A stretch of DNA of 64,000 nt from Schizochytrium sp. TIO01 (GCA_004764695.1 SMSO01000031.1:6319261-6383260), one strand, 5' to 3'. Shown: positions 41,779-54,733, counted from the first letter of the stretch. Notes: generated by a model from the sequence alone, not told the origin. Program-made: numbers and translations.

Positions 41779-43202
41779 TCAAGTGAAGCGGGATTTTGCT
41801 GAAGCAAGTAGCAGCAGGGCCACAACCTACTCCTGCTGGTACTCCTCAATTGAAGATATCAAGATACCACGCTCTAATTGATTGCAAAAGTTGGATTCTG
41901 AGATGACGCTATCGCCAAATGAAGATCCAGATTATTGTGTGCTTGCAAAGAATTAAATGCAAAAACAACGCGGTTTCCCGTAAGGTAAGGCTTTCCTTAT
42001 TTATCACAGCACTCTCATGGATCTGCGGTTAGGAAGCACAATACGTTGAGCCTCTGCGAGCCACACCCAAACGCAACCAAAGCCTTTTTCAGCGTCCTTA
42101 AAGAACGAACGCAACGAAGGAATCGGGAAATGCACGTGATCCTTGCTGCCACAAACTTTGACGTAAAACTAGTCGAAGCACAAGGGGGGAGAATCTTGTT
42201 TGGTGATTAACATACGACGCCAAGCCGTTGCTAGCGGCTCTTCACCGCGTTGCCGCAAATGCGGTTCTGTGCAGAGTTCTTTCACACGACTTCTGCTACG
42301 TTGGCTTTTGTCATTTTTTATTATTTTTTTAATAAAATAACTTTTTTATCTTTCTTTTTGAGTCTTCAAGTTGAATAATAACTTAAAATCGTTTTTCTGT
42401 TTCTCAACTCTCGTGGAAGCTTAGAAAGTTCTCCAAACTCGTAGAGCTATTGCATAATTTCGATGTCGTTGCTCTCTATAAACTTTAAATAGTTCTTTAG
42501 AAAAAGAGAATTGTATTAGAGATTTGGGAGAAGGAAATAGGAGAGTATCTCGTGTGTAGTTTTAACTCGGAACAAAGTTCAATTATCCAGATCGGCGCTG
42601 TTGATAAGTTCAGGATCCCAGGAGGCCCATCTTATGCCTGTTAAATAACTTGTTATTGATTTGATATTCGAATACAAACATTTATATTAAAACAGAGAAT
42701 TAATACATATCATTAGTGAACGCTTCTTCACTTTAAATTGTTTATACACTCTACTCTATTCTAAGTTCACGGATCTCAATTATTTTTAGAACAGGAGAGC
42801 AGCTAGAAAGATCAAATTTTGTCCGTTGAACCTAAGAGTTGACACAAATTAAATAATTATGTGATTGCAGATAGGTAGAATGTGAGAACAGGAATAAGAA
42901 CTCACTCAGTTCAATAGTACAAATTTCATCTGTTCACATTGCAATGCTTAGTGCTCGTTAATTGCTGTTCGTGATGCCTTTGCGATTCTACATGTTCCTT
43001 GGACATTATTGACAAAACTAGCTAGTAAAGCAAATAGGTGCGTACGTGCCGCAAAGCTGCAAGCGGCAGCTTCTTGCTGGTGTGTGGCATCCTGCTCCCA
43101 TCATAAAGCTTGCGTCGGAGCTGGTTGCCTGATAACTGAGTTGTCATTTGTATTTCCTACACCTTTTGGACACGAAGTTGCGCTCGCTAAACTCCTGAGA
43201 AG
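41779..43202. other. Divergent intergenic region
   Basis: 1.4 kb between the ankyrin and MORN/EF-hand start codons. It is AT-rich between about 42300 and 42900 and includes a 7-bp TTATTTT/AAAATAA hairpin at 42321-42340. No gene recognised. Confidence 0.5.
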
Positions 43203-44495
43203 ATGGCTGAGGGCGAAGAAGACAGTGCCGTGTACGCTGTGCAGTATCTCGATGGTCACAAAGAAAAGACGAATTGGTTGTCTCGGGCAGGTCTGGCCAT
43301 GATTACGTACGCAAATGGGGATACCTTTGAAGGTCGCTTCAACAGCCATCGTCAACGTGATGGCAAAGGTAGATACACCTGGAGCTTGGAGGATGGTCAG
43401 ACAGCTACTTACGACGGCGAATATCGCGCAGGTCGTCGCCATGGTCTGGGCATGATGCGCTACCCTGATGGCAGTACATATGAGGGACTGTGGAAAGATG
43501 ACGTGCGTGAAGGCCGAGGGACGCTCGTCTATGCCAATGGTGATACCTATACAGGACGCTTTAGTGCTGGAAAGCCGAATGGGCACGGCGCCTATCAATT
43601 TGCTTCTCCCAAGTCTTACTTGCTGGGTAAGTGGGTTGATGGAGAGTTCATTCGCGGTCGCTGGGCAAAGACAGATGGAAGTGCCTACTACGGTCAGTTC
43701 AAGAATGGCCAACCCATTAATAATGGTTTGTTCTATAATCCAAGTGGTCTCAAGCAAGAGGCCCGGTATGAGGAAGCGAAGCTCGGCGAAGAGGAGGAAG
43801 CTGATCCAGAGGGTGAAAACGTCCCGTTGTCTCGTACATTTGTCGCTGGACGTGTCGAAAGGTCTCGTGCAGGACCGGACTATTATAGCTCTGCGGTAGT
43901 CGACCCGCAGGATAGCGAGGATTTTGTTCTCTACGCACATAAAGTCGAATCCCCGGAGGAAGCAAAATCCGAGGAAAAGATTGCTGAGCCTGTTTCAAGC
44001 GAGATTGTAGAGCAAGAAAGCAGTATGCTTCAGAGTTTGTTTCAGAGCATTGATTCATCTGAGGATGGCAAGATTTCCCTTGATGAACTCATTGCGGCGT
44101 TGCAGAGTGCTGATAATGAGCACTTCCAGCCTCTTCTTGATGCGGTGCCTCTTTTGAGGGAATCTGACTTGCATGATTCTGTTAAGGAAATTGATCAGGA
44201 CAATGATGGACGACTCTCTTTGGACGAGTTCATTGACTACTTTTATGCAATGAAGCTTTTTACCCTTGTTGATGAAGATGGATCTCGACAGATTCGCCAC
44301 AGTGAGCTCCAGAATGCAATGCGAGAGCATGCTGAATACTTCCCACCAGCTCTACTTCGCTCCACCTCCGGTAGCCAGACTTCTCGCATTGCCATATCTA
44401 GCTTAATTTCTGCTGGGGACAGTGATGATGATCGTTTGCTTTCTTTTAAAGAGTTCCTCTATCTACTCTTCTCTGTTACTCCTCCTGAGGAGTAA
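43203..44495 (+). CDS. MORN-repeat protein with four C-terminal EF-hand loops
   Basis: The product is 430 residues, initiation context gaagATGg. About six MORN repeats span residues 37-178 (YANGDTFEGRF, YDGEYRAGRRHGLGMMRY, YPDGSTYEGLWKDD, YANGDTYTGRF and others). MORN repeats form an elongated beta-sheet that binds membranes or partner proteins. An acidic linker follows at 193-275. Four EF-hand-type loops begin at Asp284 (DSSEDGKISLDE), Asp331 (DQDNDGRLSLDE), Asp357 (DEDGSRQIRHSE) and Asp406 (DSDDDRLLSFKE). The first two have a full set of calcium ligands. Loop 3 lacks the position-6 Gly; loop 4 has Arg at position 6. The architecture suggests a calcium-responsive scaffold at membrane or cytoskeleton. 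The MORN part recalls radial-spoke-head proteins, but EF-hands are not part of those. Confidence 0.85.
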   Translation: MAEGEEDSAVYAVQYLDGHKEKTNWLSRAGLAMITYANGDTFEGRFNSHRQRDGKGRYTWSLEDGQTATYDGEYRAGRRHGLGMMRYPDGSTYEGLWKDDVREGRGTLVYANGDTYTGRFSAGKPNGHGAYQFASPKSYLLGKWVDGEFIRGRWAKTDGSAYYGQFKNGQPINNGLFYNPSGLKQEARYEEAKLGEEEEADPEGENVPLSRTFVAGRVERSRAGPDYYSSAVVDPQDSEDFVLYAHKVESPEEAKSEEKIAEPVSSEIVEQESSMLQSLFQSIDSSEDGKISLDELIAALQSADNEHFQPLLDAVPLLRESDLHDSVKEIDQDNDGRLSLDEFIDYFYAMKLFTLVDEDGSRQIRHSELQNAMREHAEYFPPALLRSTSGSQTSRIAISSLISAGDSDDDRLLSFKEFLYLLFSVTPPEE

Positions 44496-44893
44496 GGGTC
44501 GCCCTGACATAACAACAATAAATTTGTATTCATTCATTGTTCTGTTTTTCCCATGTTATTGTTACAAATGTTCAGTGCAAAGGCGTAGACTTTAATTGTA
44601 TCAAGACAGCGCTAATCTTTAAGGCTATGTTGCGCCAAGGTAAAATGCGTCGGATTTGTCCCTTCACAAAATTATTCATTATTATTATTATTATTAAATT
44701 AAATCAAGACAACTCCAGAATGCACCTGGTCACTCGGTTCTCCAATGTGTACAATACAATATCTTTCGTTTTAGAGTAGGCAACACCTATTTAAAGAATG
44801 AACTAGAAAGAGAACTTTATATTGTTAGTTCAAAAGCAATTTGGTTGATATTTGACATAAAGTAGGGTTTGGAACAGAAAGAAGAGTACAACC
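44496..44893. other. Intergenic, convergent 3' flanks
   Basis: AATAAA near 44517 is a likely polyadenylation signal for the MORN/EF-hand gene. A short (ATT)n run lies near 44674-44694. No gene recognised. Confidence 0.55.
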
Positions 44894-46675
44894 TTAGTTT
44901 AATTCGAAAAATTCGCCAGCCTTCCGCTTAGACTTGCGGTTCTTAGGGAGAACGCGCAATGGAGAATGGTACTTTGAAAGAGGCTGGTGCTGAGTGTCTT
45001 CCGTTTGAGGCCAAGGTAAATCGAGTTTGCGGATTGCCTCGTATGTTTGCGGTCCCACAGTATCACGCTGGATAAGATCAAGACGGAGCTGCGCAAGCAT
45101 TTGAAAAGGAAAGACAACCTCACTGCGCCATGAGCACTGCTCGATAGGTTGGTTTTCATAGTCAATCCACGAAGATTCGCACATTTTCACGGACTCCTGA
45201 AAGCGGGTAGGCCACCTTGCTTCAAACTCGCCGTTCCCTTGATCTTCAAAAACAATAGGAGCAATACTCCAATCACATTCCGGAACCACAGTAATTCTAG
45301 CATCAGCAGCACGGACAACTTCTTGAAAATACTTTGCCGGGGTCAAGTCTGACATATCTTTCGAACTAAAGTAGCGGTGCTCGGCTAAGCCTCGCAGAAT
45401 CTCTGTTGCACGCGCACGTCCAACAACAAAGTCGTTCCAGTTTAATCCATTCTGAGAATGAAGACATGTGTTAGTCACAAAGTCATTTGACGTGACGACA
45501 TCAGGAAATCTAAAAGGTGCGAATGCCACCGAGTTTTCGTTCATATGCATAACTACGTCGAACGAAATTTGTTGCTCGTGCTCAAGGGATTCAAGATAGA
45601 TCATGGCTTTGCGCATCCGCTTGGCCTTAATCTGAAAGTCAGTTGAGTAAATGGTGGATTGTGTTTGCTGGACCTTGGTTCGTGGTTTTTGCAGTACACT
45701 CTCAGTCTCATTGTATCGCAAAACGCAATGGAAGTTAAAGAATGCTTCTTTCTCGGTGCGTGCAAGACCAAAAATGATCTTTCGTGTTCGTTGCCCTGAG
45801 CCATAAGGAACATGCTGAATATTGAATGTAACCTCATCATCTCGTGCAAGGTGAAAGTTACGTCTTGCCCATGCTTCGATTTCCTGGTCTGCCCAGCTCA
45901 CGAGAGAGTAAGGGCTAGGATAAGGCTGCGGAGTAGGTGTATCTGCAGGGTTGATGGCTTTTTGAAAAGCATCCAAAACGAAAATAACGTGCACATCATA
46001 CCCTGCATCAATCTGGGGTTGGACAACATTTCTGATCTTGCTTTGGATCTCCAAATGTCTGGCCTCACCTGTTACAAGAACAGCCAGCTGCTTTCGTTTC
46101 TTCGGAATCTCTAAACTAGGGCTGTGAGAAACAGGTGGAACGGGAATTATATCTTCCTGGTGCTCTAAAGTCTGTCCGCTTAGCAGCTGTGCAATCGCGG
46201 TTAAAACCGAGTCTCGGCTTGCTGAAACGAGTTCCTCGATGCGAGAGTAATCAATTTGATCCCGAAGTACTTCAACCCTAGGAGGAATATAGTCTTCTGC
46301 TGCGAAGGATGCATGCGAGGGTTGTCTTGGTGGAAACTCTTCGTCTTGTTGAACATCTGCTTTTTGTTGCGTGCTTTCAGCTAGTTTTGGAGCAGCACTA
46401 ACCTGGAGATAGTCTGGGATTTGGGGCTTCAACAGCTGCAAATCTGTAATAGGCTTTTGAAACGAGATATAGTCTTTTTGACGCAACAGTCTGGCGTGTT
46501 GCGAGACCGAGACAGAATGTGCTGTAATCAGCCAACTCACACCAACTACAGCAGCCAAAAACAGCAGGAGTGGCCTTAGTGTAGAAATTGCCACTTCGAC
46601 TCTACGTTTCATTGTATAGCTGTTCTTGCGATCAAAGCCTCCTCCAGTCGCAAGCAGCTTTCCGCTCAGAGCCAT
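44894..46675 (-). CDS. Type II membrane protein, glycosyltransferase-like
   Basis: The product is 593 residues from the ATG at 46675 (MALSGKLL). A basic N-terminus and one hydrophobic segment at about 33-52 give Golgi type II topology. A Pro/Gln-rich stem runs to about 190. The lumenal part opens with KQLAVLVTGEARHLE near 195-208, a beta-strand and loop typical of Rossmann-like sugar transferases. It continues with YDVHVIFVLDAF. FDVVMHMNENSVAFAPFRFP near 370-390 occupies the place where related proteins carry an R-x-R-x-D motif (here M-H-M-N-E). Several cysteines in the last 200 residues (for example VPECDW, VKMCESSW, EQCSW) could form disulphides. The family resemblance is weak and the donor and acceptor are unknown. 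An enzyme of cell-surface or extracellular glycan synthesis is the likeliest role. Confidence 0.6.
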   Translation of the reverse strand: MALSGKLLATGGGFDRKNSYTMKRRVEVAISTLRPLLLFLAAVVGVSWLITAHSVSVSQHARLLRQKDYISFQKPITDLQLLKPQIPDYLQVSAAPKLAESTQQKADVQQDEEFPPRQPSHASFAAEDYIPPRVEVLRDQIDYSRIEELVSASRDSVLTAIAQLLSGQTLEHQEDIIPVPPVSHSPSLEIPKKRKQLAVLVTGEARHLEIQSKIRNVVQPQIDAGYDVHVIFVLDAFQKAINPADTPTPQPYPSPYSLVSWADQEIEAWARRNFHLARDDEVTFNIQHVPYGSGQRTRKIIFGLARTEKEAFFNFHCVLRYNETESVLQKPRTKVQQTQSTIYSTDFQIKAKRMRKAMIYLESLEHEQQISFDVVMHMNENSVAFAPFRFPDVVTSNDFVTNTCLHSQNGLNWNDFVVGRARATEILRGLAEHRYFSSKDMSDLTPAKYFQEVVRAADARITVVPECDWSIAPIVFEDQGNGEFEARWPTRFQESVKMCESSWIDYENQPIEQCSWRSEVVFPFQMLAQLRLDLIQRDTVGPQTYEAIRKLDLPWPQTEDTQHQPLSKYHSPLRVLPKNRKSKRKAGEFFELN

Positions 46676-49600
46676 TTTTGATTTGCTGCTTCTCACCTAC
46701 GCTCCACGCCCAATGGCATACAGAGAGCCTAATGTGAGTTTGTGATTTGCTGCTGTATTCTCGGTGGGTATAAATCCATAGAGAGATCTATGAGCGATCG
46801 AGCCGAAGTCAAGACGTTGACGCGGAGTTCATGGGTGCACAATCGAAGGGATTTTTGACTGCCATTAATTTCTTTTTCCAAAGAGCTTGAAACTCAAAAG
46901 AAACATCTTAGTAACTCTGAGGAAAGAGCAGATATCAAAAGGGACAAAAGAGGGTCAATCGTGACTACCGTTGCATAGAATTGGACCTACTACTACCTAT
47001 CTAGTGAATATTATTAGTAATGCTCCTAATTGCGTGGAATTATTGCCGATAAGAGAAGTCGAGACCGAGTTTCTCCTTCTAACATTGCCATAGGCCCATT
47101 CATCGTCATTCAGTTTTGGGGCTTCGTTCTGCTCGGACTAGGTCTTTTCACTCTAGCATATCAAGCAACTGATTTAAAATGTCTGTTGGTCTTGAGGCTA
47201 CAGTTGCAAGTACGCAAGGAAATGATAAAATGATCGTTTTCCCGGTCATTAGCTGTGTGAAAAGCTTCTTGAAAAAGCATTGTGACAACGTCACGACGTT
47301 GGTGGTGCGCCCTGCTGAGACAAATGCTTACCCTCTCTCTTGGCGTGTGTCGATATCCCACTTTTTACTCGATAGTGCTTCTCTAGATAGTCCGACATTG
47401 GTGACGACTCCATCTTGTCCGCCGGTGAGCTCCTCGCTCCAAAGAACTTCTTTCTCCAAGAGGTTTTCAAGATCAGATGCTGGTCCAATCAACTGAAGTA
47501 ATACCAAAAATCAGAGGCCTTGTTGACTTCCTATGCTGCTTCAAAGGCGCCCTTAAATCATACCAAGTGAACTGGGTTGTGCAATGTATACAGACCGGGG
47601 GTGATGTAACATAATAAATCCTCCAAGGTTGATAGGTTGATACCTGCTTGTATTGCATAACGACAAAGAGGCTGCATAGTTCCTAAGGTGCGACAAGTTT
47701 TGTAGGATGAAATTTGTAACAGCTCTTGTAGAAACGACATACTTTTTTAAGGGAGGCATGAACGAAATGACCCACTTCTGGGACTTTCCCGCATTTGACT
47801 CTCTTATCTCCTCTCTTAGTTCTCCATATGCCTTCGTGCAAAATTGTGGACAAAGATCTCGGGCCCGCTCCGGGGAGATGATTTTCTTCTGCAGTGTGGT
47901 ATGCGAAGCATCGTCCTTTGACGCTAAGAAGTCCTTTATTGTAACGTGGAGTGCGAGGCTATTTATGCATTTGCAGAACCTTCCTTTGATCCAGCCAGGG
48001 AAAAGACTCCAAAAAAGCGAGAAGGTGGTGCTACTATCAATTAACAACGCTACCCAGCTTTCTAGCTATGACACGCTTCTTCCATACAGCAATATGAATG
48101 TCTCATGTGTTATAAGAAAAGTATGATGCCTGATGCCATATCAAGGGCATTTGCTATCCACAGCACCTTGTTTGGAGTTGTACAGCTTGATATTGTTGGT
48201 GTACTTTCAGAAAGCCAACACCGCTTTAAGGAGCTAAGCGAGACGTGTTGGACATTTCAAACTAGTTCTACCGCATTTGATAAGTAAGCATTATATCTTA
48301 GACTGGAATCGAATCGCAAGAAATATCAAAACTACCTGATACCTGCGCACGCTTGGTAAGGGATCACTCCATTTAAGGTAGGATCTGCAAGAGGCTGGAG
48401 ACTTTACAATCCCCCTCGTACATATTGGGATGAGAACTATTTAGTAGCAGTACTATCAGATGGAGCGAACATAAAAGATCGCTGCAATAGAAACAAGACA
48501 TATTGCATTACGTAAACCGCCGGCTCTGTGAAAAAAACTCTCCGGTTTCGTCAGGCATCTCCCCCGCAAAGAAAAAAGAGAATCAGCCAACCAGCGACAC
48601 GCAAATAGAAACGTAGGCAAATTACACACGCCAGAATATAATATTAAAGTGCTACAAATGATTCCAGCAAAAGTGCTACAATCAATTTGAAGGCAAAATC
48701 ATGCACACCTTTATTTTATATTACTGTTTGGCTTTTCTTGCAGAAAGAAATACGAAAAAGCAAGAGACCTGTAGTTTTCATGATGTTTTTAGTTTTAGTC
48801 CGAGCAGAGCACCTTAGGGCGAGCGAGCAATTTTGTCTCACAAGTTTTAATGGCTTAGAAAAGAATCAAGGAGCTCCTTATAACGGCATCTCCCTTAGAC
48901 AGGTGCATCATTCATTTTCACACGCCCAAGTGCTCATAACTTTAGAGCTTACTCATGCTTCGTCGTTCCAATTTGGAAAATTGTGTAGCACCATTGCTTC
49001 GATTCGCCTGCGTCCAAGTTCTCACTTGCAGTGCAACTGACGCAGCATGGTATATAGGCCTAAGGGGATAAATCGTTAGGAAGCTTCGTGTTTTGGAAAG
49101 TAAAAAGCAAATATCTACCAAGACCTTGCTAGAAAGAGTTGTAGCCCTGGAAGTCGAACAAAACACTACTTTCAATGCACCTCAGAGGCCGCCGAGGGTG
49201 GGGAAGTTTGCAATTGGTGAGCGAGGGAATTTGATTACTTGTCTTTGTAAGCTTTGGATCTCAAGAAAAGGAAGAAAATGCTTTGATCGAAAAACAACCA
49301 CCACTTATCTTGCCCTGATGGTGATTAAGAAAATGTAAACAGTTATGAAAGAGGACAAATTTACGAGCCTTACCAAGGCATGGTTGCCATGGTTTCTTAG
49401 AATGCAATGGATTTTCATGCTTTGTGAGAATTCTTCGTTCCATCTCTTCAAATATGCTTTCATTTTCATTATTATTCATATTTTTAATTAAATATCGTAG
49501 TTCAATTAGTCGAAGTTCCCTCGCCTCGATTGGACCGGGAAGGCCAACCCGTGTCCATCGCTAACAACTCATTTGACGAAGAGGAAGATCAACGAGAAAA

Positions 49601-52600
49601 GCACACGCGGGCCAAGAAGTGGTGTAGGTTTAAAGCTTCTTTGCACAGTTTTTGTACTTGAGTGGCTGTGAGTATTTTTATGTTTATTAAAGTATTCAAT
49701 GGTGGGCAAGTCGGAGCCTGAGGCCAGTGGATGACCGGCAAGAAGAATGATGGGTTGCAAGCTAGTTTCGCTATTAGAGCGTTAGGGCGCAAGATGTCGC
49801 GCTATCACATGCTTTGTAAGGAGGTTCTACCACCTACTCGCAGGAAACTATGGGCGTGTGTGTTTTCCTCAGAGTGCCTTTGGATCAGGACTGTTATCAG
49901 GCTGACCCACTCACTGCATCAAAAGATTGCTTCCATTCATTAATTGAATGAGGGAATTGATTCAGAGTTCAATTTCCGGCTACCGTCATGGCCAATCTTA
50001 TATCTTCTTCGAGTCCTTCGATCTTTTCCTTCAGGAGATATTCATCGCGCACGCTCTAAATTGCTGTATATACTCACTCGTAAACTGTTGAGCTTCAAAG
50101 TAGTGGTCACGAAAGAACTTCATCTAGGGTGGTGTGGCATTCTACAAGTACATGGTTCTATACGAGCACAGTGTCCAGGTGAAAGTGGTACTAGAATCAT
50201 AATTTAAGCTGGTCCAATCAACTTTAGGCAACAAGATGATTGGGTAAGGAAGCAATACTTGATGGTCGTATGCCGCGACAATAGTATTGATCTTACGCTA
50301 TACTGCAGAAATGACTAGGCCGGAAAGGATTGTGTATGATGGCTGGCCAAGAAATAGCTACACCACGGGTATAGTTACGAAAGTATGCTGATGACGAGCA
50401 ATCGAGGCACGCTGGACGTACGAAACATCTTTAAGTCACTGGCGCTCAGTCATTACATGTTTGGATTCGGAGATACATATCCGATGCAAGATCGATTGCC
50501 TCACGTGGCCCACCACCATTTGACCTTACCTCACCTGCATGCGTGTTCTCTGGATTCGGAACCACTAATGAACTTAAATAAGAGTGTCTCCTTGAGGACT
50601 TTACTGACAAGTAAGGTTGCCTTGTTATAAACTTTTCAATGTTTTTAGCTAGAGTCCCTGCAAGACAATGCCGCTAGCCTTGGATATTGATGAAAACATT
50701 ATCCTTGACGCATCTTCGCAACGACAATCTAAATTGAAGATGGGTTTAATATTTTTATTATATATAAAATCGGACACATTCTGTTTCTTTTTCGGAAGGA
50801 TCATGATGTCTTCAATTCTTAATTTTTTCATGTTAATATAAAAAAAAATAAAAATTAAAAATGTTAATAATTTAAGAAAAAGAACATCTATGTTAAAATC
50901 ATCCTAACCATTCATGATTCCAGAATCTGATCGTAGTTTCATCGCAGATATCGAGATTCGCTTCTACCGCAAGCTAGGTAAGGACCGAATATCGCTACCA
51001 TTGAACGCGGCACGTGCAGAGAGCTTTTGCATCAGCCGCCACTATTCATGGTTGAGGAATAGATATTTATGAGCCTGATTGATCATGTTGACCTCGTTAA
51101 CCTGAGCGATTATTTAGGCTTTAACTATTTTGACCAAATTCTTCTGACTACCCTCAAAAAGATAGTAGTAGTTCCGGCTTTGTATCGCGCGAAGCGTCTG
51201 CTTCGATTCGTCATTTTGACATCCACCAATTTTGTAAGTTGCGACTCAGCGTTATATATTATAGATAGGGCCCAAATTGAGCAAGAGCCCACTTTTGTTC
51301 AGAAACCCCTTTTTTCTCACGAAAACGGGAGGGTATTTTCTCAGCATTCTAGGTACTCCTTGATTTCACCACAAAAGCACCTCCATGGAGCTTGTTCTTT
51401 GCACAAAGAAGGCCTCGACCACATAGTCTGCCAGCCCACTTGCATATTAACAATACGATCTTTTTGATAAAGCTAAGCTTGTATCGTAAATATCGTAGTA
51501 AACGCCACTTGAAAGAATTGGATAGAAATTTTGCCAGATCTTGAAATGTCACTGGAGCATCAGAATCGCAAAACAAAGGATTGTCGCTTTGTATGGCATA
51601 AGTGACTACTATATTATGTAGACTGATGCCCACTTCATTAAGAGGTATATTCAAGATTACTCCGTTGTGAACCTGCAACTGGTCAATAAAATTAAGGATA
51701 GTAAGGCACATTAAATGGGTGTAACCAGATTGGATTTGAAACTATATGGTGATGTCCAAAAGATGCAATTGATGAGTGACATGTTCTGACTTGAGCTTTT
51801 ACCTAAGCAATTACAAGGATTGACAAGCGTAGCTTGTCACTGGTGCGAGTAAAGAGGCTGCAAGAACTCTATACCTTGCTTATACTGATGTTTTGGTCTA
51901 CTGCAGAAGAGAATTCAAGACTATACTAGTCAAGTTTCTTATTTAGAAAAATCAAACAAACTCCTCGAAAGGATCATCCGCTACTCTGGGCTTGGTGGGT
52001 TCTGGGCGCCATTTTATAAGCTCAGTAAAAGAGCTCTTGTCTTGTCTCTGTGATTCTTAAATTCACCTGATGCCCACGTCGAAATCTTGATTATCGAAAT
52101 ACAATGTGGACCCGATTACAATTCAATTTAAAACTGGTCGCCCAAGTGTTTATCTGGCTGGTACACCCTTTGTGAAAAGACTAATGCCACGAGAGCGCAT
52201 AAAAGACTTTCGAGCGTTTCGATCGTTTGTTTTGCGGCCTCTTTGCAGAATGCTCCTCGGTGTCATACTTTTGAAACTGTTTTGTCAACCATACCTTATG
52301 ATCTTCCAAGCCCATGCTAAATCAAACTTGAAAGGAAAATAAAAATATAAGAACAAAATTTAGCAGTAAATCATACATCAATCTTCTTTATCACTTAAAA
52401 CTTTTAATATTCTATAATTAAAATAAAAATATTTTACTTTTATTTTTAGAGATGTTCTGATTAATATTATACTGAACTTTATTATGATTAAATTTTTCTT
52501 GTTATTTTTATTTATTGAGGTTATGAGTTTATCACTTGCATATATGTAATAACATTTATTATTATTTTATTTTTTATAGTAAGCATTTATTTTAAATGCT

Positions 52601-54707
52601 AATATATGAAAAAGTAAGATCATTTTCTACTACAAAATCTTACATTTGCATTTGTGTCATTCAACTGCCTGAAGAGGCTAGTAGGTAAGGTAGGTACTAT
52701 GGCATTTCATCCTTTAGAGGTTGCGAGAGTCCAGTTGACAGAAGCATAGGTAGAGAGGTTTACACACACCCCTGCGATCCAACTTCCTTTTCACGAAAAC
52801 TTCCCTCATTCAACTTACTCACCCACACTCAGCAGAGTGCACACCGTTCTTCGTTCGGTTTGCTAATGACATTTGCTAGTTTATAACTACGACTTACTCT
52901 GCCACCACTAACGAAGCACTTAACAGCCACTCTACAATTGCACTTTGTTGCGAATCCACTGATCTCCACCCTGCTGCAATGCTGCCTGCTTATGACTTAC
53001 TAGGCTTAAAATGCAGCCAAGGTCTTCGTATCGCCGAGAAACTGAGTGAAACCAAGATGATACATCGTTCGTGGGACGTGCGCTTCATTCATGGGCCTGT
53101 CGCTTGAGGTTGCCTAGTCTGACTCAGAAAAAGCATCGCTTTGATAAGGCGTGTATGTAAGACCTCATAGTGATCTACCAACTGATGATTAGTCTTACAA
53201 AAACAAAAAGGTGGAGCAGCCACAACTTAACAAGTGTTTCACGCGACTCTAAATGTTCTGACTGACTTTTTCTTCGCGAGATGCGATTAAAGTATGATTT
53301 ATGCTCTTCTTGCCAGGATGCAAAGCCAAAGCATAACAAAACAAACTTAAAAGGCTTAGCCTTTAATGTTTAGTAAACCTACCTAAATGAGTTTTAAAGA
53401 AGCACGGAGCGCTACCAGTGCCAGTAACTACGTATAAACACCCGAAGGACAGGACTTGCTGTTTAATTTTCATCGTCGTCAAGTACTGACTACGTGGTGA
53501 TAGAAGCACATGAAATTGAAGGGCTCGACAAGAATATACTACCTGCAGTATGTTTAGGAATTAGCTTAAGACTTTTCCAGGGTAAACCAGCGGGGTTACG
53601 AAGTGCATGGACATACTATCTCTGGCTCTTGCTTATTGTCCTGTAATACAGCTTAATCCTGTCTAATGATACGAATGATCCGTATGTATCATTCGTTAGA
53701 TTACGTCTTTCAGAGTTGTAAACATATCTGTATAGATCATACTATACGATTGATACTACAAGGTACAGAAGTTCTGGCTTTCAAGAGACGAATGAAGAAA
53801 TACGAGAAGCATGTCGAAGCACCAGATTGCTGATGAAAGTGATTGAATCTCCATCTTCAGGGTGCACTAGCAAGACTTTTGGCAGTCCTACGATCTGTAA
53901 TTGGTTTATTCTGGGAATCGATTGGGCATATGGGTGCAAAGCTCAACTCAATCTACCGGCAGCAACGGCAGTTTTACTTGGAGATCCGGGACTCGAGTGA
54001 GAGAAACCTAAGCGGTTCAATTATTTGCAGCATGCGCAGTTGCTGAAGATAACGAGGTGAAAAGCACTTAACACATACATGTCTTCTGTTGATGTGTTTT
54101 ATCGACCTGCTTAATCGCTGCTTTGGAAGCGCACTTCTTTTCCTATACGATAACTCATGCTCTGCGCAGAGCTAATCTGCCAAACAACGAAATTAGCGCT
54201 TGCGCTGTGGATGTTTGAGAAGTGCGAATTCGCAAGCTGGCATAAACTCTTCGTCTCTAAGTTGATCCGTCCTCGGAAATAGTGGTGTGTATGCGAGCGC
54301 GTGCAGCATCAGAATAGCAACTACTGTAGTAGTTCCTGTAAGAAGCAGCGGAAATAATTTGCGTTAGAATTTATCGGAGCGATGTTTAAGTCATAGGCAT
54401 CTTCTGTTAAGCGGAACTTGGATCTCGGGAGGAGGTAGCAGAAGGGCTCTCTCAGCCCATCTGATACTTGTCTTTGCAGGCTATTTTGCCTCCTCAAACC
54501 TTTCGTGTTTCCATAATTGCCTTTACACCCTTCAACAATCCACGTGTGCGCTAGACTGAACTGGCTCGACGCAATGCTGCATCTGAAGGCCCAAGTCATA
54601 CCTATCTACTCATGCAGAATCAAACATAAGGAGGGAGTCTTCGCGGCATCTTCTCCGAGTTGAAGTGAAGTGTAGTTTCGCAAAGCTGTGCTTTTGGCAG
54701 AAACATT

Positions 54708-54733
54708 TACCTACCTACCTACCTACCTACCTA
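54708..54733. repeat. (ACCT)n microsatellite
   Basis: About six uninterrupted ACCT units in the gene-poor region. Confidence 0.85.

Noticed and set aside
47553-48126. Overlapping 164- and 139-codon frames on opposite strands
   Set aside because: Neither has a recognisable domain. They are antisense to each other and short, as expected by chance in this composition.
51349-51711. 120-codon minus-strand ATG frame
   Set aside because: No domain recognised; overlaps another frame of similar length on the plus strand; isolated in a gene-poor block.
51860-51940. AYTDVLVYCR-like peptide resembling a reverse transcriptase YxDD region
   Set aside because: One residue short of the motif, no flanking reverse-transcriptase blocks, and the frame closes on both sides. 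Too weak to call a retroelement.
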